From Phascolarctos cinereus (Eukaryota; Chordata; Mammalia; Diprotodontia; Phascolarctidae): 64,000 bases of DNA. The position numbers and the translations under genes were made by a program. The stretch spans positions 7,230,001 to 7,294,000 of the forward strand of contig NW_018344015.1 of NCBI RefSeq assembly GCF_002099425.1, in the 5' to 3' direction. Below, one piece after another: positions 35,940 through 48,856 of the stretch; within the stretch, counting starts at the first letter, position 1; every line of letters starts with the position of its first letter. The notes beneath the pieces are model-generated. The model saw only the letters and a program-made list of their open reading frames with translations. It did not search any database and was not told the DNA's origin.

Positions 35940-36436
35940 TAGTAATTCAACAGGGTATATGGGGTGTTCAGGGAAGACTGGTACCTCTGGTGTGAGGGCT
36001 GCTGAGCCCTTTTTTCAAGGTTGCTTTCCACCTTTGGTGGCCACCTGCCACCCAGCTCTCATCTGTGTCTCTAAGAAGCTTGTAGCATGTACAACAGCCA
36101 CACCCTGATAAAACTGTCTTGGCAGATAGATTAAGGTTGAGGGTAACTGACAGGTCTCAAACCTGTTGATAAGTTAAAGGGATGTTTATCCCAAGCATGT
36201 GAAGACTTCCCCTGGTGGAATGGGCAGGTGAGAACAATTTGTTCCAATGGCCATGAAAGCAGCTGAGTAGGTGCTGTAGAGCACTTAGAGCTTGGTTAGA
36301 AGTTGAAGACATCAAGGTTGGGCCATCTCCAGTCCTCTTGACTTTTGTCTTGCCCCTAGACTTGATGACTAGAAGAAAGAGATTGAAACTGATGTCTTCA
36401 CACAATCCTGCCTCATTTAAATCCAATTCACACTCG
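35940..36436 (+). repeat. Common marsupial LINE-associated repeat block
   Basis: 'ctgataaaactgtcttggca', 'actgacaggtctcaaacctg', 'cccctggtggaatgggcagg', then 'cttgacttttgtcttgcccc' and 'ctgcctcatttaaatccaat'. I recognise this as a frequent marsupial repeat associated with the RTE-type LINE and its SINEs; the name is not certain. It lies just upstream of the LINE at 36830. Confidence 0.5.
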
Positions 36437-36829
36437 AGTCAAAAAACAACACACCATACCATTTTACCATTTTACATTTTACTATGTTACTATTTCATTC
36501 TCAAAGTCCTATGGCAATGGGCAAGTCACAAAGCAGAAGGTGTATATACTCTGGAAGCTGTAGTCACAACCCTGCACACAGGTGGCCCAGGCCATAGGGT
36601 CATCTTCTCACTGAACTGAAGCAGCAGTGGGATTTGGCAGCCCCCTGGGTCTCTAAGCAGCCTTTTTTTAAGGACTGTACCACTCACCTCCTGGCATGAG
36701 GAAAGAGCTAGAAAAGGTGCCCTAAAAACTGTCTGCTTCACCTAACCTAACCCTGGCCTGCTTACTGCAACAGGCAGAGATCCTACCCTGTGGTTGAAAC
36801 CCACCAAAAAAAAAATACAAAAACTTTTG

Positions 36830-39800
36830 TGAAAATGCACTCATCATTGGTACATGGAATGTTTGCGTACTTATGGACAACACAAAATTCAGTAGATGTG
36901 AAAGATGAACAGCTCTTGTGTTGAGAAAACTCAGCAGGTATTGCAGGCAATAGCAGCCTTCAGTGAAACAAGGCTGGCTAATGAAGGCCAGCTTACCAAA
37001 CCTGGAGCTAGATACATGTTTTTCTAGAGTGGCTGTAGTGAAGGGATTACGTGAAGCTGGCGTAGGTTTTGCAATCAAATCTAATCTAGTCAACAATTTT
37101 GTATGCCACTCAAAAGGAGTGAACAACAGGTTTGTGACAATGTGATTGCCACTTGCAGGAAAGTGCCATACCACCATCATCAGTGCATTTGCTCCCACCA
37201 TCACAAACCCTGATGAGGTCAAAGAAAAATTTTATGAAGCCTTGGAGACCATCATCATCAATTTGCTGAAAGAGGACAATTTCATAATTCTGGGTGACTT
37301 TAATGCTAGAGTAGGCAGAGACTATCAAACATGTCAGGGAGTCTTTGGGAGGAATGGAGATGGAAAGAGCAACAGCAACAGTCACCACTGAAGACTTTTC
37401 ATGACCCTCTCATCACCAACATTGCTTTCTGTTTACCTAAATGCAATAAAACTTTTTGGATCCACTCTCTCACAGCAAACATTGGCATTTAATAAACTAT
37501 GTAATTACAAGAAGAAGAGACAGACAGGACATGAGAGTGACAAAGACAATGTGTGGAGCAGACTGCTGGACCAATCGTAGACTTATCTTTCCCAAGGTAA
37601 ATATTCACATTCAACAAAAGCACCAATCCCAAGGCAAGACAGAAGATTTAAAATCAACAGGTTAGAATGCTTCTCTGTGCTCAAACAATTTGTTGCTGAC
37701 TTGGAGGAAAAGCTGAGCCAATACAGGGCTGCAATAATGGAACAGAAAAGGAATAGACAGTTTTCAGAGATATGGTTATAGAACCACATTTACTCATGTG
37801 GGCCACAACACTCGCAAACATCAATATTGGCTTGATGAAAATGATGGGGAAATTCAGAAGCTACCAAATGAAAAACAAGAACTCCACAGAGTTTACCAGC
37901 AGGATAATTCATCTATCTATAAGAAAGCAGGGTTTAACTCCATCACAAGTAAAGTGCAAATTAAGCTTAGAAAGATGCAAGAGTCTTGGCTCAGTAAGAA
38001 GGTAGTTTCATGCTTATAGTAACCCAAGCACTTCTGTGATACCCTGAAGGCTATTTATGGGCCAAAGACCTGTGGTGCATCTCAACTACTCAGTGCTGAT
38101 GGAGCCACACTGATCAGTGATAAGGATATGATCCTGGAGAGATGGGCTGAACACTTCCATAGTGTTTTCAACAGACCATCATCAACCACTGCTGAACTTA
38201 TTGACTGAGATATTCAGGTTGAAGTCAATCACTCTGTAGCTGAACTTTCAACTGAAGTAGAGGTTTTAAATGCAATTAGGTTCTTCTCATGTGGCAAAGT
38301 TCCATTCCAGCAGAGATCTACGAGGCAGGGGGTGCACTGTTCATCCAAAGGCTGACTGAAATCTTCTGGATTATATGGCAAGAGGAGGTTATCTTCCAGG
38401 AGATCAAAGATGCCTCCATTGTCCGTCTCTATAAAAGAAAACTAAATAGGTTGTCCTGTGACAATTACGGGGGTGGAGAGAGTCTCTCTCTTGATCATTG
38501 CCAGCAAAATTCTTGCCAAATTCCTCCTTAATCAGCTGATTAATCATATGGAAGATGGTCTTCTGCCCAAGAGTCAGTGTGGCTTCAGAAAGGGCTGAGA
38601 AATGGTGGATATGGTATTTGGTGCCTGACAACTCCAGGAGAAATGCTAGGAGCAGAATAGAGGTCTGTGCACAATATTTCTTGATCTGATCAAGGCCTTT
38701 ATGCTAACAGTCATTAGGGTTTATGGAAGACCATAGCAAAATTTGGTTGCCCAGAGAAGTTCATCAGTATTGTATGCAAGTTCCACAATGGCATGCTTGT
38801 ATGTTCTGGATAATGGACAATATTCTTGAGCTTTCCCAGTCACCAGTGGAGGGAAGCGAGGCTGTGGGCATGCTTTTTAGCATGGGTTTTCAATGATATT
38901 GTTAGATGCCAACAGCAGGGACAAAAAAGGCATGAAGGTCAGCAACTGCACAGATGGTAAGTGATTTAACTTGAAAAGGCCACACAAGCCAAGACTAAAA
39001 TGGAGGGAGAGCTGGTAGGCAACTTTTTGTTTGCAGATGATGTACACAATGCCTCTAAGGCATTGATTCTCTGCTGCTTGTGCTAATTTTGGCCTGCCAG
39101 TGACCACCAAGAAAACAGAGGTTCTCTACCAGCCAGCACCACACCATCTATACATGCAACCATCAGTTGCTGTGGATAAGATCACTTACCTTGGCAGTAT
39201 ATTTTCTAGGATAGGGGATGGAGTTGATGCACACATTGCCAGATCTAGCTCAATGTTTTGGAATCTCCAAAGGAGAGTGTGGGAGAGAAAAAGTATCAGG
39301 CTGCCTACCAGATTGAAGATCTGCAGAGTCATTTTGCTGGCTTTATTGACTTTCTTTATTGAATGCCTATGAAGCCTGGACAGTCTGCCATCCCCGTGCT
39401 AGGAAGCTGAATCGCTTCTATTTGAATTATCTTAGGAAGATTCTGAAGATCTCCAGGCAAGATAAGGTACTGAACACTGAGGTCCTTTCTGAAACTGAAC
39501 TGCCAAGCATTCAAACTCTACTGCAGAGGACATAACTCCACTGGGTTGGCCACATTGTTCAGATGCCAAATGCATTTGCTTAAAGACTATTTTATGGGGA
39601 ACTCACACAAGGCAAGCACTCACGTAGAGGTCAGAAAAAGCAGTACAAAGACTTTCTAAATATCTCTCTGAAGAACCTTGGAATGGTTTGTGAGCCATGG
39701 GAAACACTGGCACAGGGCTGTCCAGCATGTTGTATCCACATCAAAGAAGGTGCTGTGCTCTATGAGCAAGCAGAATTGCAGTAGCTCAGAAGAAAAGTGA

Positions 39801-39985
39801 GATGTGCAAATTTAGGGACATCTCCATCCCAAATGCTCATACAGACTTTTGTGCCTGACCTGTGGTAGAGCTTTCCCAGCTCATATTGGTCTAATCAGCC
39901 ACAGTCAGACACACTATACATTGCCCCAAACATAGTGATGTCATTTTAGTCCTCTTTGAGTACGAAGGACAACAACCAACCAGTA
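36830..39985 (+). mobile_element. RTE-X-like LINE, long copy with both domains
   Basis: Endonuclease (APE type): IGTWNV-like start at about 36850, ALSETRLANEGQLT-like at 36960, AGVGFAIKSNLVNNF at 37055, GKCHTTIISAFAP at 37160, FIILGDFNARVGRDYQT at 37283, SKHWHLINYVITRRRDRQD at 37475. Reverse transcriptase: IPAEIYEAGG at 38300, LPKSQCGFRKG at 38567, KKTEVLYQPAP at 39105, ITYLGSIFSRIGD at 39180. The C-terminal block follows (AEAW-like, HWVGHIVQMP at 39540, YGELTQGKHSRRGQKKQY at 39595). A zinc-finger-like tail with GLISH-type residues is near 39880. It ends 'gtacgaaggacaacaacc' without a poly-A tail. About 3.15 kb, many stops. Assignment to RTE-X is tentative; the APE-type LINE call is firm. Confidence 0.85.
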
Positions 39986-40149
39986 ACTAAACACTTTCAG
40001 TTGAAAATCTTAGCCTACTGTCTTACTAATTGTACAAGTCCCTATGCCTTCCCAACTGCTTCTGCCGAGTGAGGTATGAAGGGTTTGTATATGCATGGGG
40101 GGAGACCGGAGTACCCACACTAATGGAATCACACATTTATCAAAAGACT

Positions 40150-40335
40150 GAATTATTGGTAGCATTATACAGTGGAAAGTACGTTGGAGATTGGATGCTA
40201 GTTCTGGCTCTGATTAAACTAATTTTGAGACCATAGTTAAGTTGCTAAAAATCTTTGGACCTTACTTTAAGACTTGTCTTTGAAATAAGGGGGCTGAGCT
40301 AGATAATCTCTTAGCCACCACGAAGCTAAAATTTT
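40150..40335 (+). mobile_element. MIR-type SINE relic
   Basis: 'tatacagtggaaagtacgtt', 'gatgctagttctggctctga', 'gggggctgagctagataatc': diverged MIR/CORE pattern. Confidence 0.5.
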
Positions 40336-41049
40336 ACTAGAAATTTTTATCTTTCAATAAGCGAATGTACTTTACTAATCCATAAATGTTGTCTTCCTCT
40401 TTACAACAGATAGTTTGGATAATCTTTGATTTATGAACAAAGAATAATTTGCTGTGATTTACTAATACTGTGTAAGTTAAAAACACCCATGCTACTTAAC
40501 AGAACACCATATGTGAAAACACAATAGGATGGATGCTACTTATCTAAAATGTAATAAATATTGAAACCTGTCAACACTTCTGTTTTAACCTCAGGAAAAT
40601 TCCAAAAATAATGAAATATGTAATTGTGTAACTTGAAAAAAAAACTGAGGGTCACTGCAAATATCTATCTCAAATCCTTGATCTTAATCTCAAATTCTTC
40701 CCCACCCAAAGCCCCATGAATAGTATTAACTTTGAAAGTGGTGACAATTTTAATACCACTAATCTCCAACACCCTGTTCTCAATCATGCTTTGTTTTGGG
40801 AGACAGCATGGAGATTGTATTGATATTAATATTCCAGCATATGATCTCAGCACCCTGGGAAAAAGTCATATGTACTGTATAATCTGATATTATTATTAGT
40901 TAGTTTTGATACTATTAATAGTACATGACTTATCCAAGATTACAATCCAAGTCAGTAATGGAACCATGATGTTCTTATTCTTAGCCTAATTATTTTATTC
41001 ACTGGATTATCCAGCTATCTTAAATGTTAATGTAAAAGGGACTAGTTTT

Positions 41050-41130
41050 TCCCTGTTCTTTGTATCCCCAGCACTTAGCATAGTGCCTTACACATGGTAA
41101 ATGCTTAATAAATGCTTGTTAACTGATATC
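41050..41130 (+). mobile_element. L2 LINE 3'-terminal fragment
   Basis: 'ctttgtatccccagcactta', 'catggtaaatgcttaataaa': the last 80 bases of L2. Confidence 0.75.
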
Positions 41131-41561
41131 TGGTTCAAAAATAGTGATCCTTGCCTTGTTTATTATTATTCAAAATTATATTCCTCTGCTTTGTTTATTT
41201 TCATTCCAAGTCATAAAGATATAAGATAAGTCATATTGGGTATGACCAATAATTGATCTAGCTTAGTATTTGGTTGTTTACCTGCTTTGGCAAGTCAGAC
41301 AGAAATATTCACTTATAGTAAAGAAAATGAAGAATTATTAAAGATATTAAAGGTTATTTAACACCCTTATTTATATTTATTTAATTAGTAATTAATAAAA
41401 TGCATTTATATAACACCCTTTATAAGTCACTCATGGGGGTTTTAAATCTGAAAATGAAAAAAAAAATTTGTCCAGACTTATGTTTTCATTCAGTATGGAA
41501 ACTATCCCCACCAATGCAGATTGGCAGCTCCCCAGTAAAAATTTTTTAAATAAAAAACAAT

Positions 41562-41770
41562 ATGTATACATATATATTTATACACACATACACACACACA
41601 CACATATATATATACACACATACACATACACATGTATACATAGATGCACATACACAAATATATATCCATATATATATACACAAATTATATATATATACAT
41701 ATACACACATATATACATACATACACAAATTTATTTTTATATCAATTCATTGTATATTTATATATGCAAA
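41562..41770 (+). repeat. (AC)n/(AT)n compound low-complexity tract
   Basis: About 200 bases of alternating pyrimidine-purine (TATACACA-type) repeats, with potential for Z-DNA or cruciform structure. Long frames of Tyr/Thr/His/Ile over it on both strands are not genes. Confidence 0.95.
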
Positions 41771-41839
41771 TATATGTGGCAGGATATCTTGCATTCTGCG
41801 TTAGTGGAGGAAATTTCCACACTGAATTTCATATGTAAT

Positions 41840-41960
41840 CTTAGAGAGGAACTGGGACTTTGAGAGGTTGAGTGACTGACCCATGGGTTCATAACTAGAG
41901 TATGTCAGTGCCAGGACTTGAACCCAGGCCTTCCTAAGTCCATCTGTCCCAAGTATTTGA
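41840..41960 (-). mobile_element. MIR-type SINE fragment
   Basis: 'gactttgagaggttgagtga', 'gccaggacttgaacccaggc': inverted MIR core and head. Confidence 0.6.
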
Positions 41961-42829
41961 GCTGACAAGAAGTTTGGCTTTCTATGACACAAACACATAA
42001 AAGTCTAATCCACAGTGTTACATGTACACAGTATGCATCAATTCACCTTCCCCTCCCCCCATCATTTGTCATAGTATAGGAAGGAGCATCATGCTTGTGA
42101 CAGAAAATGAGCCACCAAAGGTAACAAAATTCAAGGTGATCCTATAAGTAGCACTTTTAGGGGGTAAGGTTGCATGGATAATAAGAACCTCATGTATAAA
42201 AGAGTTATTGAGGTCTATATACCTGTTTAGGTAATGGGTGAGTTCCCAGCTGGTGACCTGAGGTAGGGAATTGTAGCCAAAATGCCTAAGACTAAAACAG
42301 CTCCTAGCACTTAGTACAAAGCTAAAATCAGCAAGCAGCTCAAAGAAATTTCCAACCTTTACTCCATGTAAAGTTTATCATCTCTAGGCTTAAGTTTGCC
42401 TCAAGGCATAGGGGCTATAAATTATGTTTTATGTTTATTTGCATTCCTCCTATGGGAATCCAAATGAGGCCTTCTTACTCTAACCTCTTTGTATTGGCCC
42501 ACACTGACATTTCCTGTCTCTTTCAAAAGGGCAATAATGTCCTTTCCCCAATCTTACAAACAAGGATGTAGGTGGCTGCCAGATTTTGCATTTATCAGAC
42601 ATACATATACAGAAGAATGCAGAGGAGGGGGGGTACTATCAGGAAAAAACAACATAAATATTGGCTGCTTCTGGTTAGCAGCTATGAAGGACAAGGTCAC
42701 TAAACTGGTAAATTCTGAGACTTGAGTCTATTGGGCCATTTCCAGAATCTGACATCTCTTTGCTAACACTCATTAGACAGCAAACCTAGAACTGAAGGGT
42801 TACAGATGAGAATTGCATGAAAAAGTTCT

Positions 42830-44220
42830 GAAACCAAGTGCTATATAAAGGCTGGAGTGGAGGGTAGGGGGTGTGGGAAGCTCATTGACAATCTCAGGAG
42901 ATAATGGAAAACTTCCAGGAGGAGGTGGTACTGGAGTTGGGATTGAACAGACATAGGTTACTTGCAAGAATTCAGAAGAGCCTGTACCAAGATATTGAGA
43001 CCAGAGAATACAGCACCTATTTGGGGGACAGAACATTTTCCAGTTTGGCTGAAGAATAAGGTATGTAAAAGGGAGTAAAGGAAGAAGTGTTTGGGAAGGC
43101 AGACTGATATCCTGTTGTTGAAGGCTTTGGACGCCAGGAAGAGTTTAAATTTTACTTGATAGGCAATAGAGAGCCATTGAAGATTTTTGAGCAGAGAAGT
43201 GACATGACCCCATGGGTTGATGGAGTGGGAAGAGTGATGACCTATGGATGGAGATGATTTATAAGGGTTGTGGTCTCCTCAGAAACAATCAGTTTTCCAT
43301 AAAAGCATTAAAGTGAAAGGAGTGTTGGTTAAAAAATCAGTGATTTAGGGGTGTTTATTGACAATGGAGTATTGTGTAAGGGACAGCTAAGAGGCCAGTG
43401 TCACTGGATCTCAGAGTATACAGAGGGGTGAAAAGTATAAGACTACTGCAAATGTAGGAAGGGACCAGATTAGGAAGGGCTCCAAAAGTAATAGGGAGTT
43501 TACTGAATGGGGGGGTGGTGATATGGCAAAACTTGTGCTTTTAGGAAGACCAGTTTTACAGCTGAATGGAGGATGGCCCGGAATGGAGAGAAGTTTGAGG
43601 TAGGAAGATGAACCAGAAGGCTACTGTGATAGACTTGAGGTGATGAGGGTCTGCACTAGGGTGATTACAGTATCAGAGAAGAGAAGGGCTGGGGGTAATT
43701 ATACTAGAAATGTTACAATGGTAGAAATGACAGAACTTGACAACCGACTGGATGGGGGGTGGTAAGAGAGAATTAGAAATTGAGGATGACATCTAGGCTG
43801 TGTGCCTGGGTGACTGGAAGGAGAGAGGTACTCTTTCTACTAATAGGAAAGTTATCAAGATGATAAGATTGGGGGTGGGGAGGTGAAGATGAGTTCAGTT
43901 TCAGACAAGTTGAGTTTAAGATGTCTATGGGACATACAGTTCAAGATGTTTAATAGACAGTTGGCGATGGAGGCTGGAGTTTGGGAGGGAGGTTAGAAAT
44001 GGATAAGGAGATCTAAGAGTTATCTGCACTGAGATGATAATTGAAAGCATGGGAATTGATGAGGTCATCTAGTGAAAGACTATAGACGGAGAAGAGGGAC
44101 CAAAACAGTCTTGGGAGACCCCTAACGTTATGAGATAAAGCTACCTGGATGAAGATCCAGCAAAGGAGAAAGAGGTATCTACAAACGGAAAATCCTCAAC
44201 TGGATTAAATAAATTAAATG
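42830..44220 (-). mobile_element. L2 LINE, reverse transcriptase region
   Basis: The plus strand is the inverse of L2 coding sequence: 'gttgaaggctttggacgcca', 'gtttcagacaagttgagttt', 'aagatgtctatgggacatac', 'gatgataattgaaagcatgg'. The same blocks, right way round, are at 46980-47160 in the forward L2, which confirms the family. About 1.4 kb, heavily decayed. Confidence 0.8.
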
Positions 44221-46150
44221 ATGTACTATTGGCATCTCAATAAAGAGTTGCCTAAATTTGCTGATATTCTGAAACAAAGTGATGACTAGTTCAATCTCTT
44301 TTTAAACAATATAGCAAGATGAATAGGACTTTGGACACTATCTTTCTGAGTTAAGCCACAGCCTAAATACTGTAATGCTGAATATACAAATTTATTGTTC
44401 AGACAGGATAACACAGACACTAATGGCTCATGAGGAGAAATCTACTTATTCTACAATATTAAATAGCTAATTAGGGGTAGGGGATGGGAGGCAGGGTGGC
44501 CTAGAATAATTTGCAACATCATACTTTCCCCAATTTTCTGAACATCTGATACTCCTAACTTACTCTATTTATCTTAATTTGTGTCCAGTAAACTGAATTT
44601 GTTCCTTTCTTAAAACATTTATGTTCGAATAAATGGCCTGTGGTTGGAGAGCCAAAGTTCATCAGCAGCTGGGTAAGCAAAAGTTTCAAAATGAGTAATT
44701 TATTTTTAGACTTTGGAACTGTTCAGAATGTCTCTACTAAAGAAAGAGATTTCTTCACAACTTCTTTTGTTTGTAATTAAGTTGGGCTCATCTCATCACA
44801 GAGCAAGTGAGATTAAAAGAGTGAAGAGGTGAAGCCATCATGGATGCCAGGCCAACCTCAAAAGGAGTTGATTTATTTAAGCTGAAATTCAGTTTCCAGT
44901 GGCATACTGTTTGTAAGCATCTGCTTGCTTCCCACATTATCACCCCAGTGCCAACCTCAGCTATATGCATTAGAGAACAGTGCTTAAAAGGAGTAATTCA
45001 GTTTCTATGATACTGGAGTTTTGTTTGAGGAAATTTCCAATCTAGTACCCACTGCTTAAGCTAAATTAGGTATAAGGACTTAATGTGAGATTAGTTTATT
45101 AAGGCTTTGGAATAAAGCTAAATGGCGATTTAAGGTCCAATAATTATTGAACATACAAACTTTTCCTCTGAATGTTAGTATATAGGTAAAAAATAAAAGG
45201 AAGTTATATTCCAAAAAAAGGATACCCAATGACTTTTACATTAAACATAATGACTAAAGAAAGCAAAATAAATTAATTCTAGTCAGAAAGAAGACTCTGA
45301 AATCCAGGTGGTTATTCACTGACGTTCTTGCTGGACAGCTTAAATTGTAGCATGAATAAATAAAAAATAGCATGAATATCTTAAACACCCACACACAATA
45401 AATAGGATTTCTTATTCTAAACCTTTCTAATGATCTAACTTCACTTTCTCATTAAAAACTATTCAAATCCAGAAGAGCAAAGTAAAGCTAGTAATTCTGT
45501 AGCCTTATTTATAATTCTAAACAACAGTGTTGTGTTCCCAGAGCACTCAAATCACTAATTATTTATGTAGCATTCCTGGAATGGCTGATGACAGCGTTTG
45601 CATAAGGACAGACTAGATTCAGATCCCAGGCTCTACAAAAAGCCCTGCAGAGAAGAACTGCATCATAACTAGGGAGAATTGTTTGAAGGCTCAGAAAAAG
45701 GACTTTTGGGAACTATGAGTTACCTCTTTGCCACACTATATTCTTTATCTTGAGCCTACTTTTCCACGGACCCTGTATATACTGGTGGGATAGTGTGTCA
45801 TAGACTTTTGGAAGGATGTTTGTGCCTACCAATCTTACTTTACCTTTCAAAAAACTGAGCCAAGCTAACTAGTTGATGCTAACTTCTAATAATGGGGTAA
45901 AAGACACCAGTGGGGGCTCATGAGCTGTAGAATCAGAACAATTCCTCATGGATATGCCATACTCTGAAGAGATAAGTAACAGCTTTGTTCTGGGGACCCG
46001 ACCTGACAGTGCAAATAGTGACTAGCAGTCTGGGAGAGTATCTTCAACAGATGAGCTACTCTCCAGAACAAAAGAAAAAATCTATTTGTTTATTTGCAGA
46101 GAATTTTCTTTTCTTTCCTCTTCCTCATCTCACATCACTCACTATTTCCT
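44221..46150. other. Intergenic, no element recognised
   Basis: Between ACYP2 and the C2orf73-like gene. No exon, promoter or named repeat was seen; the section around 45540-45640 is more balanced in composition than its flanks but carries no clear signal. Confidence 0.45.
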
Positions 46151-46175
46151 CCTTCATCCGTCTCACATGAAGAGG

Positions 46176-46176
<1 letters not shown>

Positions 46177-46227
<51 letters not shown>

Positions 46228-46241
46228 CTATATCTATATCC

Positions 46242-46306
<65 letters not shown>
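46177..46306 (+). repeat. (CA)n followed by (ATCT)n compound microsatellite
   Basis: About 25 CA units (46177-46226), a short bridge, then about 17 perfect ATCT/CTAT units to 46306. Open frames here (His/Thr, then Ser/Ile/Tyr/Leu) are artefacts. Confidence 0.97.
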
Positions 46307-46569
46307 GAGATAAGTGATCCTCTCTACCATCACCAATATCTCACTTAGCTTTAATTTCTCCCTATATACTGGCGGCTTCCCTAATTGCCTACAGGTACAC
46401 TCAGGTTTCCTCCATTCTCAAAAAAAACCCTCATTCAATCCATCATCTTCAATCTCTCCCTAACTACTGGTTACTTCTCTGTTGTTTACAGGCATACTCT
46501 TTTATCCTTCATTCTTAAAAACATACTCACTACATCTATCCATACGTACTAGCTATATCATTCTTGATC

Positions 46570-47660
46570 TCACTTCCCTTTCATGACTAAACTCCTTGAG
46601 AAGGTTATCAACTATTGGTACCTCCACTTCCTTTCCTCTTAGTCTCTTCTTAACTTTCTATAGTCTGGCTTCTGACCTTGTTGTTCCACTGAAATGGCTC
46701 TCTCTGGAGTTACCAATGATCTGTTAATTCCCAAATATAATGGCGTTTCTTCAATCCTCATCCCTTTTGCCTTATCTTCAGCCTTTAACCCTGTCAATCA
46801 CCCTCTTTTCCTTGATACTATCTTCTCTCTAGGGCTTCACACCACTGCCCTCTCCTGGTTCTACTTATCAGACTGTTCCTTCTCATTCTCCTTTGCTGAT
46901 CTTCACCTAGTCATGCCCACTAACTGTGGGTATTGCTCAAGGTTCTGGGTCCTCTTCTCTTCTCCCTCTATGTTGTTTTGCTTTGTGATCTCACTAGTTC
47001 CCATGGATTCAATTTTCAATTCTATGCAGATGATTCTCAGATCTTCTATGTCTAGCTCTAACCTCTGAGTTCTAGACTTGATTATCCATGTGCCTATTGG
47101 ATATCCAAACTAGATGTCCCATAGACATCTTAAACTTAACATGTCCAAAACTAAACTCATTTTTGCCTCCACCCAGCCTACCTCTCCTCTACTTAACTGT
47201 CTTATTAAAGTTGAGGGCCCTTTTTCTAGTGCCTCTGGTTTATCACTTCGGTGTCATCCTTCACTCATTCTCTCTCAACCACACCCCCCCCTCCAGCCCC
47301 ATGCAATCTGTTGTCAAGGCCCATCAATTCTACCTTATCACTATCTCTCCTATATACTCCCTTCTCTCCTCTGACACTGACACCACCTGGACTATTGCTG
47401 TAGCCTTCTGGTTCATCTTCTTACCTCAAATCTCTCCCTTTTCCATTTCATCTTCTATTCAGTTATCAGACTGATTTTCCTAAAGTTCTGGTTTGACTAT
47501 GTCACACCCCCCAACCACCTTATTCAATAAACTCCAGTTGCTCCCTGTTGCTTCTAGGATCAAATATAAAATCATTTGTTGGGTTTTTTAAAGTCCTTCA
47601 TAACCTCACCCCTTCCTACCATTTTAGTCTTCTTATACCTTATAACCCTACATAACTCCA
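46570..47660 (+). mobile_element. L2 LINE, reverse transcriptase to near 3' end
   Basis: Frame fragments show the L2 protein: ALSGVTNDLL (46695), SSAFNPVNHPLFLDTIFSLG (46770-46830), TALSWFYLSD (46840), the YADD box decayed to a FYADDSQIFYV-like stretch (about 47020), and PIDILNLTCPKLNS (47115). Then comes the 3' half text 'aaactccagttgctccctgt', 'aaagtccttcataacctcac'. Plus strand, several frame changes. Confidence 0.88.
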
Positions 47661-47675
47661 TATAATCTTATAACT

Positions 47676-47937
47676 CTAAGAGTTGGTGCAATGGATAGAG
47701 CACTGAGTCTGGACTCAGGAATACCTGAGTTCAAATCCAGATTCAGACACTTACTAGCTGAGTGACCCAGGACAAGTCACTTAACCTCTGTCTACCTCAG
47801 TTTCCTTAATAGTAAAACAGAAATAATAATAGTACTGATTGTATGAGATTGTTGTGAGGATCAAGGACATAATATTTATAAAGTGTTTAGCACAGTGCTT
47901 GGCAATAAGTAAACATTTAGTAAATGCCTGTTGAGTA
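47676..47937 (+). mobile_element. Marsupial tRNA-derived SINE with CORE-type 3' end
   Basis: 'gttggtgcaatggatagagc', 'cctgagttcaaatccagatt', 'ctgagtgacccaggacaagt', tail 'gtttagcacagtgcttggca'. It separates two L2 copies. Confidence 0.88.
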
Positions 47938-47954
47938 ACTCTGTGTTAATGAAT

Positions 47955-48175
47955 TTTACATTAGATTTGGAGTTAGGAAACACAGTTTCAGGTCTTATCT
48001 TTGACACATATTTGCTATGTGACCCTGGGCAAGTCTGTTAACCATTTCTCAATGCTTCAGGCAACTCTCTAAGACTATAAATTGCAGAGAAGGTGCCAAT
48101 ATGCATTTGGTGGAAGGGGTTTCCTCAGCAGGGATCTCCTTCTACCAGTGAAATAACAGGTGCCTACCCCTATGT
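47955..48175 (+). mobile_element. SINE of a second marsupial type
   Basis: Core 'gctatgtgaccctgggcaag', followed by the distinctive 'caggcaactctctaagacta' and 'taaattgcagagaaggtgcc' module, ending 'ccagtgaaataacagg'. The 3' module is different from the other SINEs in the window. Confidence 0.7.
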
Positions 48176-48239
48176 TTACTCAGTTCCCTACTAAGTGTCA
48201 GGAACTGTTAGGCAATGGGATTAAAAGACAAGAACAAAG

Positions 48240-48856
48240 AGTCTCTGGCCTCTATACAACATGTCTCTCTTCACTCCAATCTATCCTCCATTCAGCCACC
48301 AAAGTGATTTTCCTGAAGTGCAGGTCTGACCATGTCACCTAGTTACTCAATAAACTCCAATGGCTTCCTATTACCTCCAGGATGAAACACAGTCTGCTGA
48401 CATTCAAGGCCCTTCATAACCTAGCCTCTTCCTACTTTACCAGTCTTCCTGTACTTTATTCCCTGACACATTACTCCAATGATACTGATCTCCTAGCTGT
48501 CCCATGAACATGACACTTACATCTCTTGGCTCTGAGCATTTTCTTTGGCTGCCCCCCAGAATGCTTTTCCTCCTCTGTTCTATTGATTTCCCTGTCTTCC
48601 TTCAAGTCCCAACTAAAATCCCATCTTTTACTGGAAGCTTTTCCTATCCCTTCTTAACTAGAATTAAAGGTGCTAGAGCGCCTTTCCTCTGTTCGTTATT
48701 TCCTGTTTATCTTGTATATAGCTTGCGTCGTATATTTTTTTTTGCATGTTATCTCTTCTGTGATCTCCTTGGGGACAAGGACTGTGTTCTGTCTTTTTGT
48801 ATATACCTAGTACTTAGTATGGCACATAGCAGGTTCTTAAGAAATGTTATTGATTA
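48240..48856 (+). mobile_element. L2 LINE 3' half (second copy)
   Basis: 'ccaatctatcctccattcag', 'gtgcaggtctgaccatgtca', 'cattcaaggcccttcataac', 'ttccttcaagtcccaactaa', ending with 'gcacatagcaggttcttaag'. It overlaps the L2 coordinates of the copy at 46570-47660, so it is an independent insertion. Confidence 0.85.

Noticed and set aside
36722-37222. 166-codon minus-strand frame
   Set aside because: It is antisense to the endonuclease of the plus-strand LINE, a shadow of coding composition.
40030-40236. 68-codon plus-strand frame as an exon
   Set aside because: No acceptor/donor pair in phase and its right part is a MIR-like SINE.
41468-41863. 131-codon frame of Tyr/Ile/His/Thr
   Set aside because: Translation of an (AC)n/(AT)n tract; similar frames appear on both strands.
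46086-46348. Frames of His-Thr repeats followed by Leu-Ser-Ile-Tyr repeats
   Set aside because: Translation of the (CA)n and (ATCT)n microsatellites.
46694-47474. Two frames of 124 and 128 codons as candidate genes
   Set aside because: They are L2 LINE reverse transcriptase in shifted frames.
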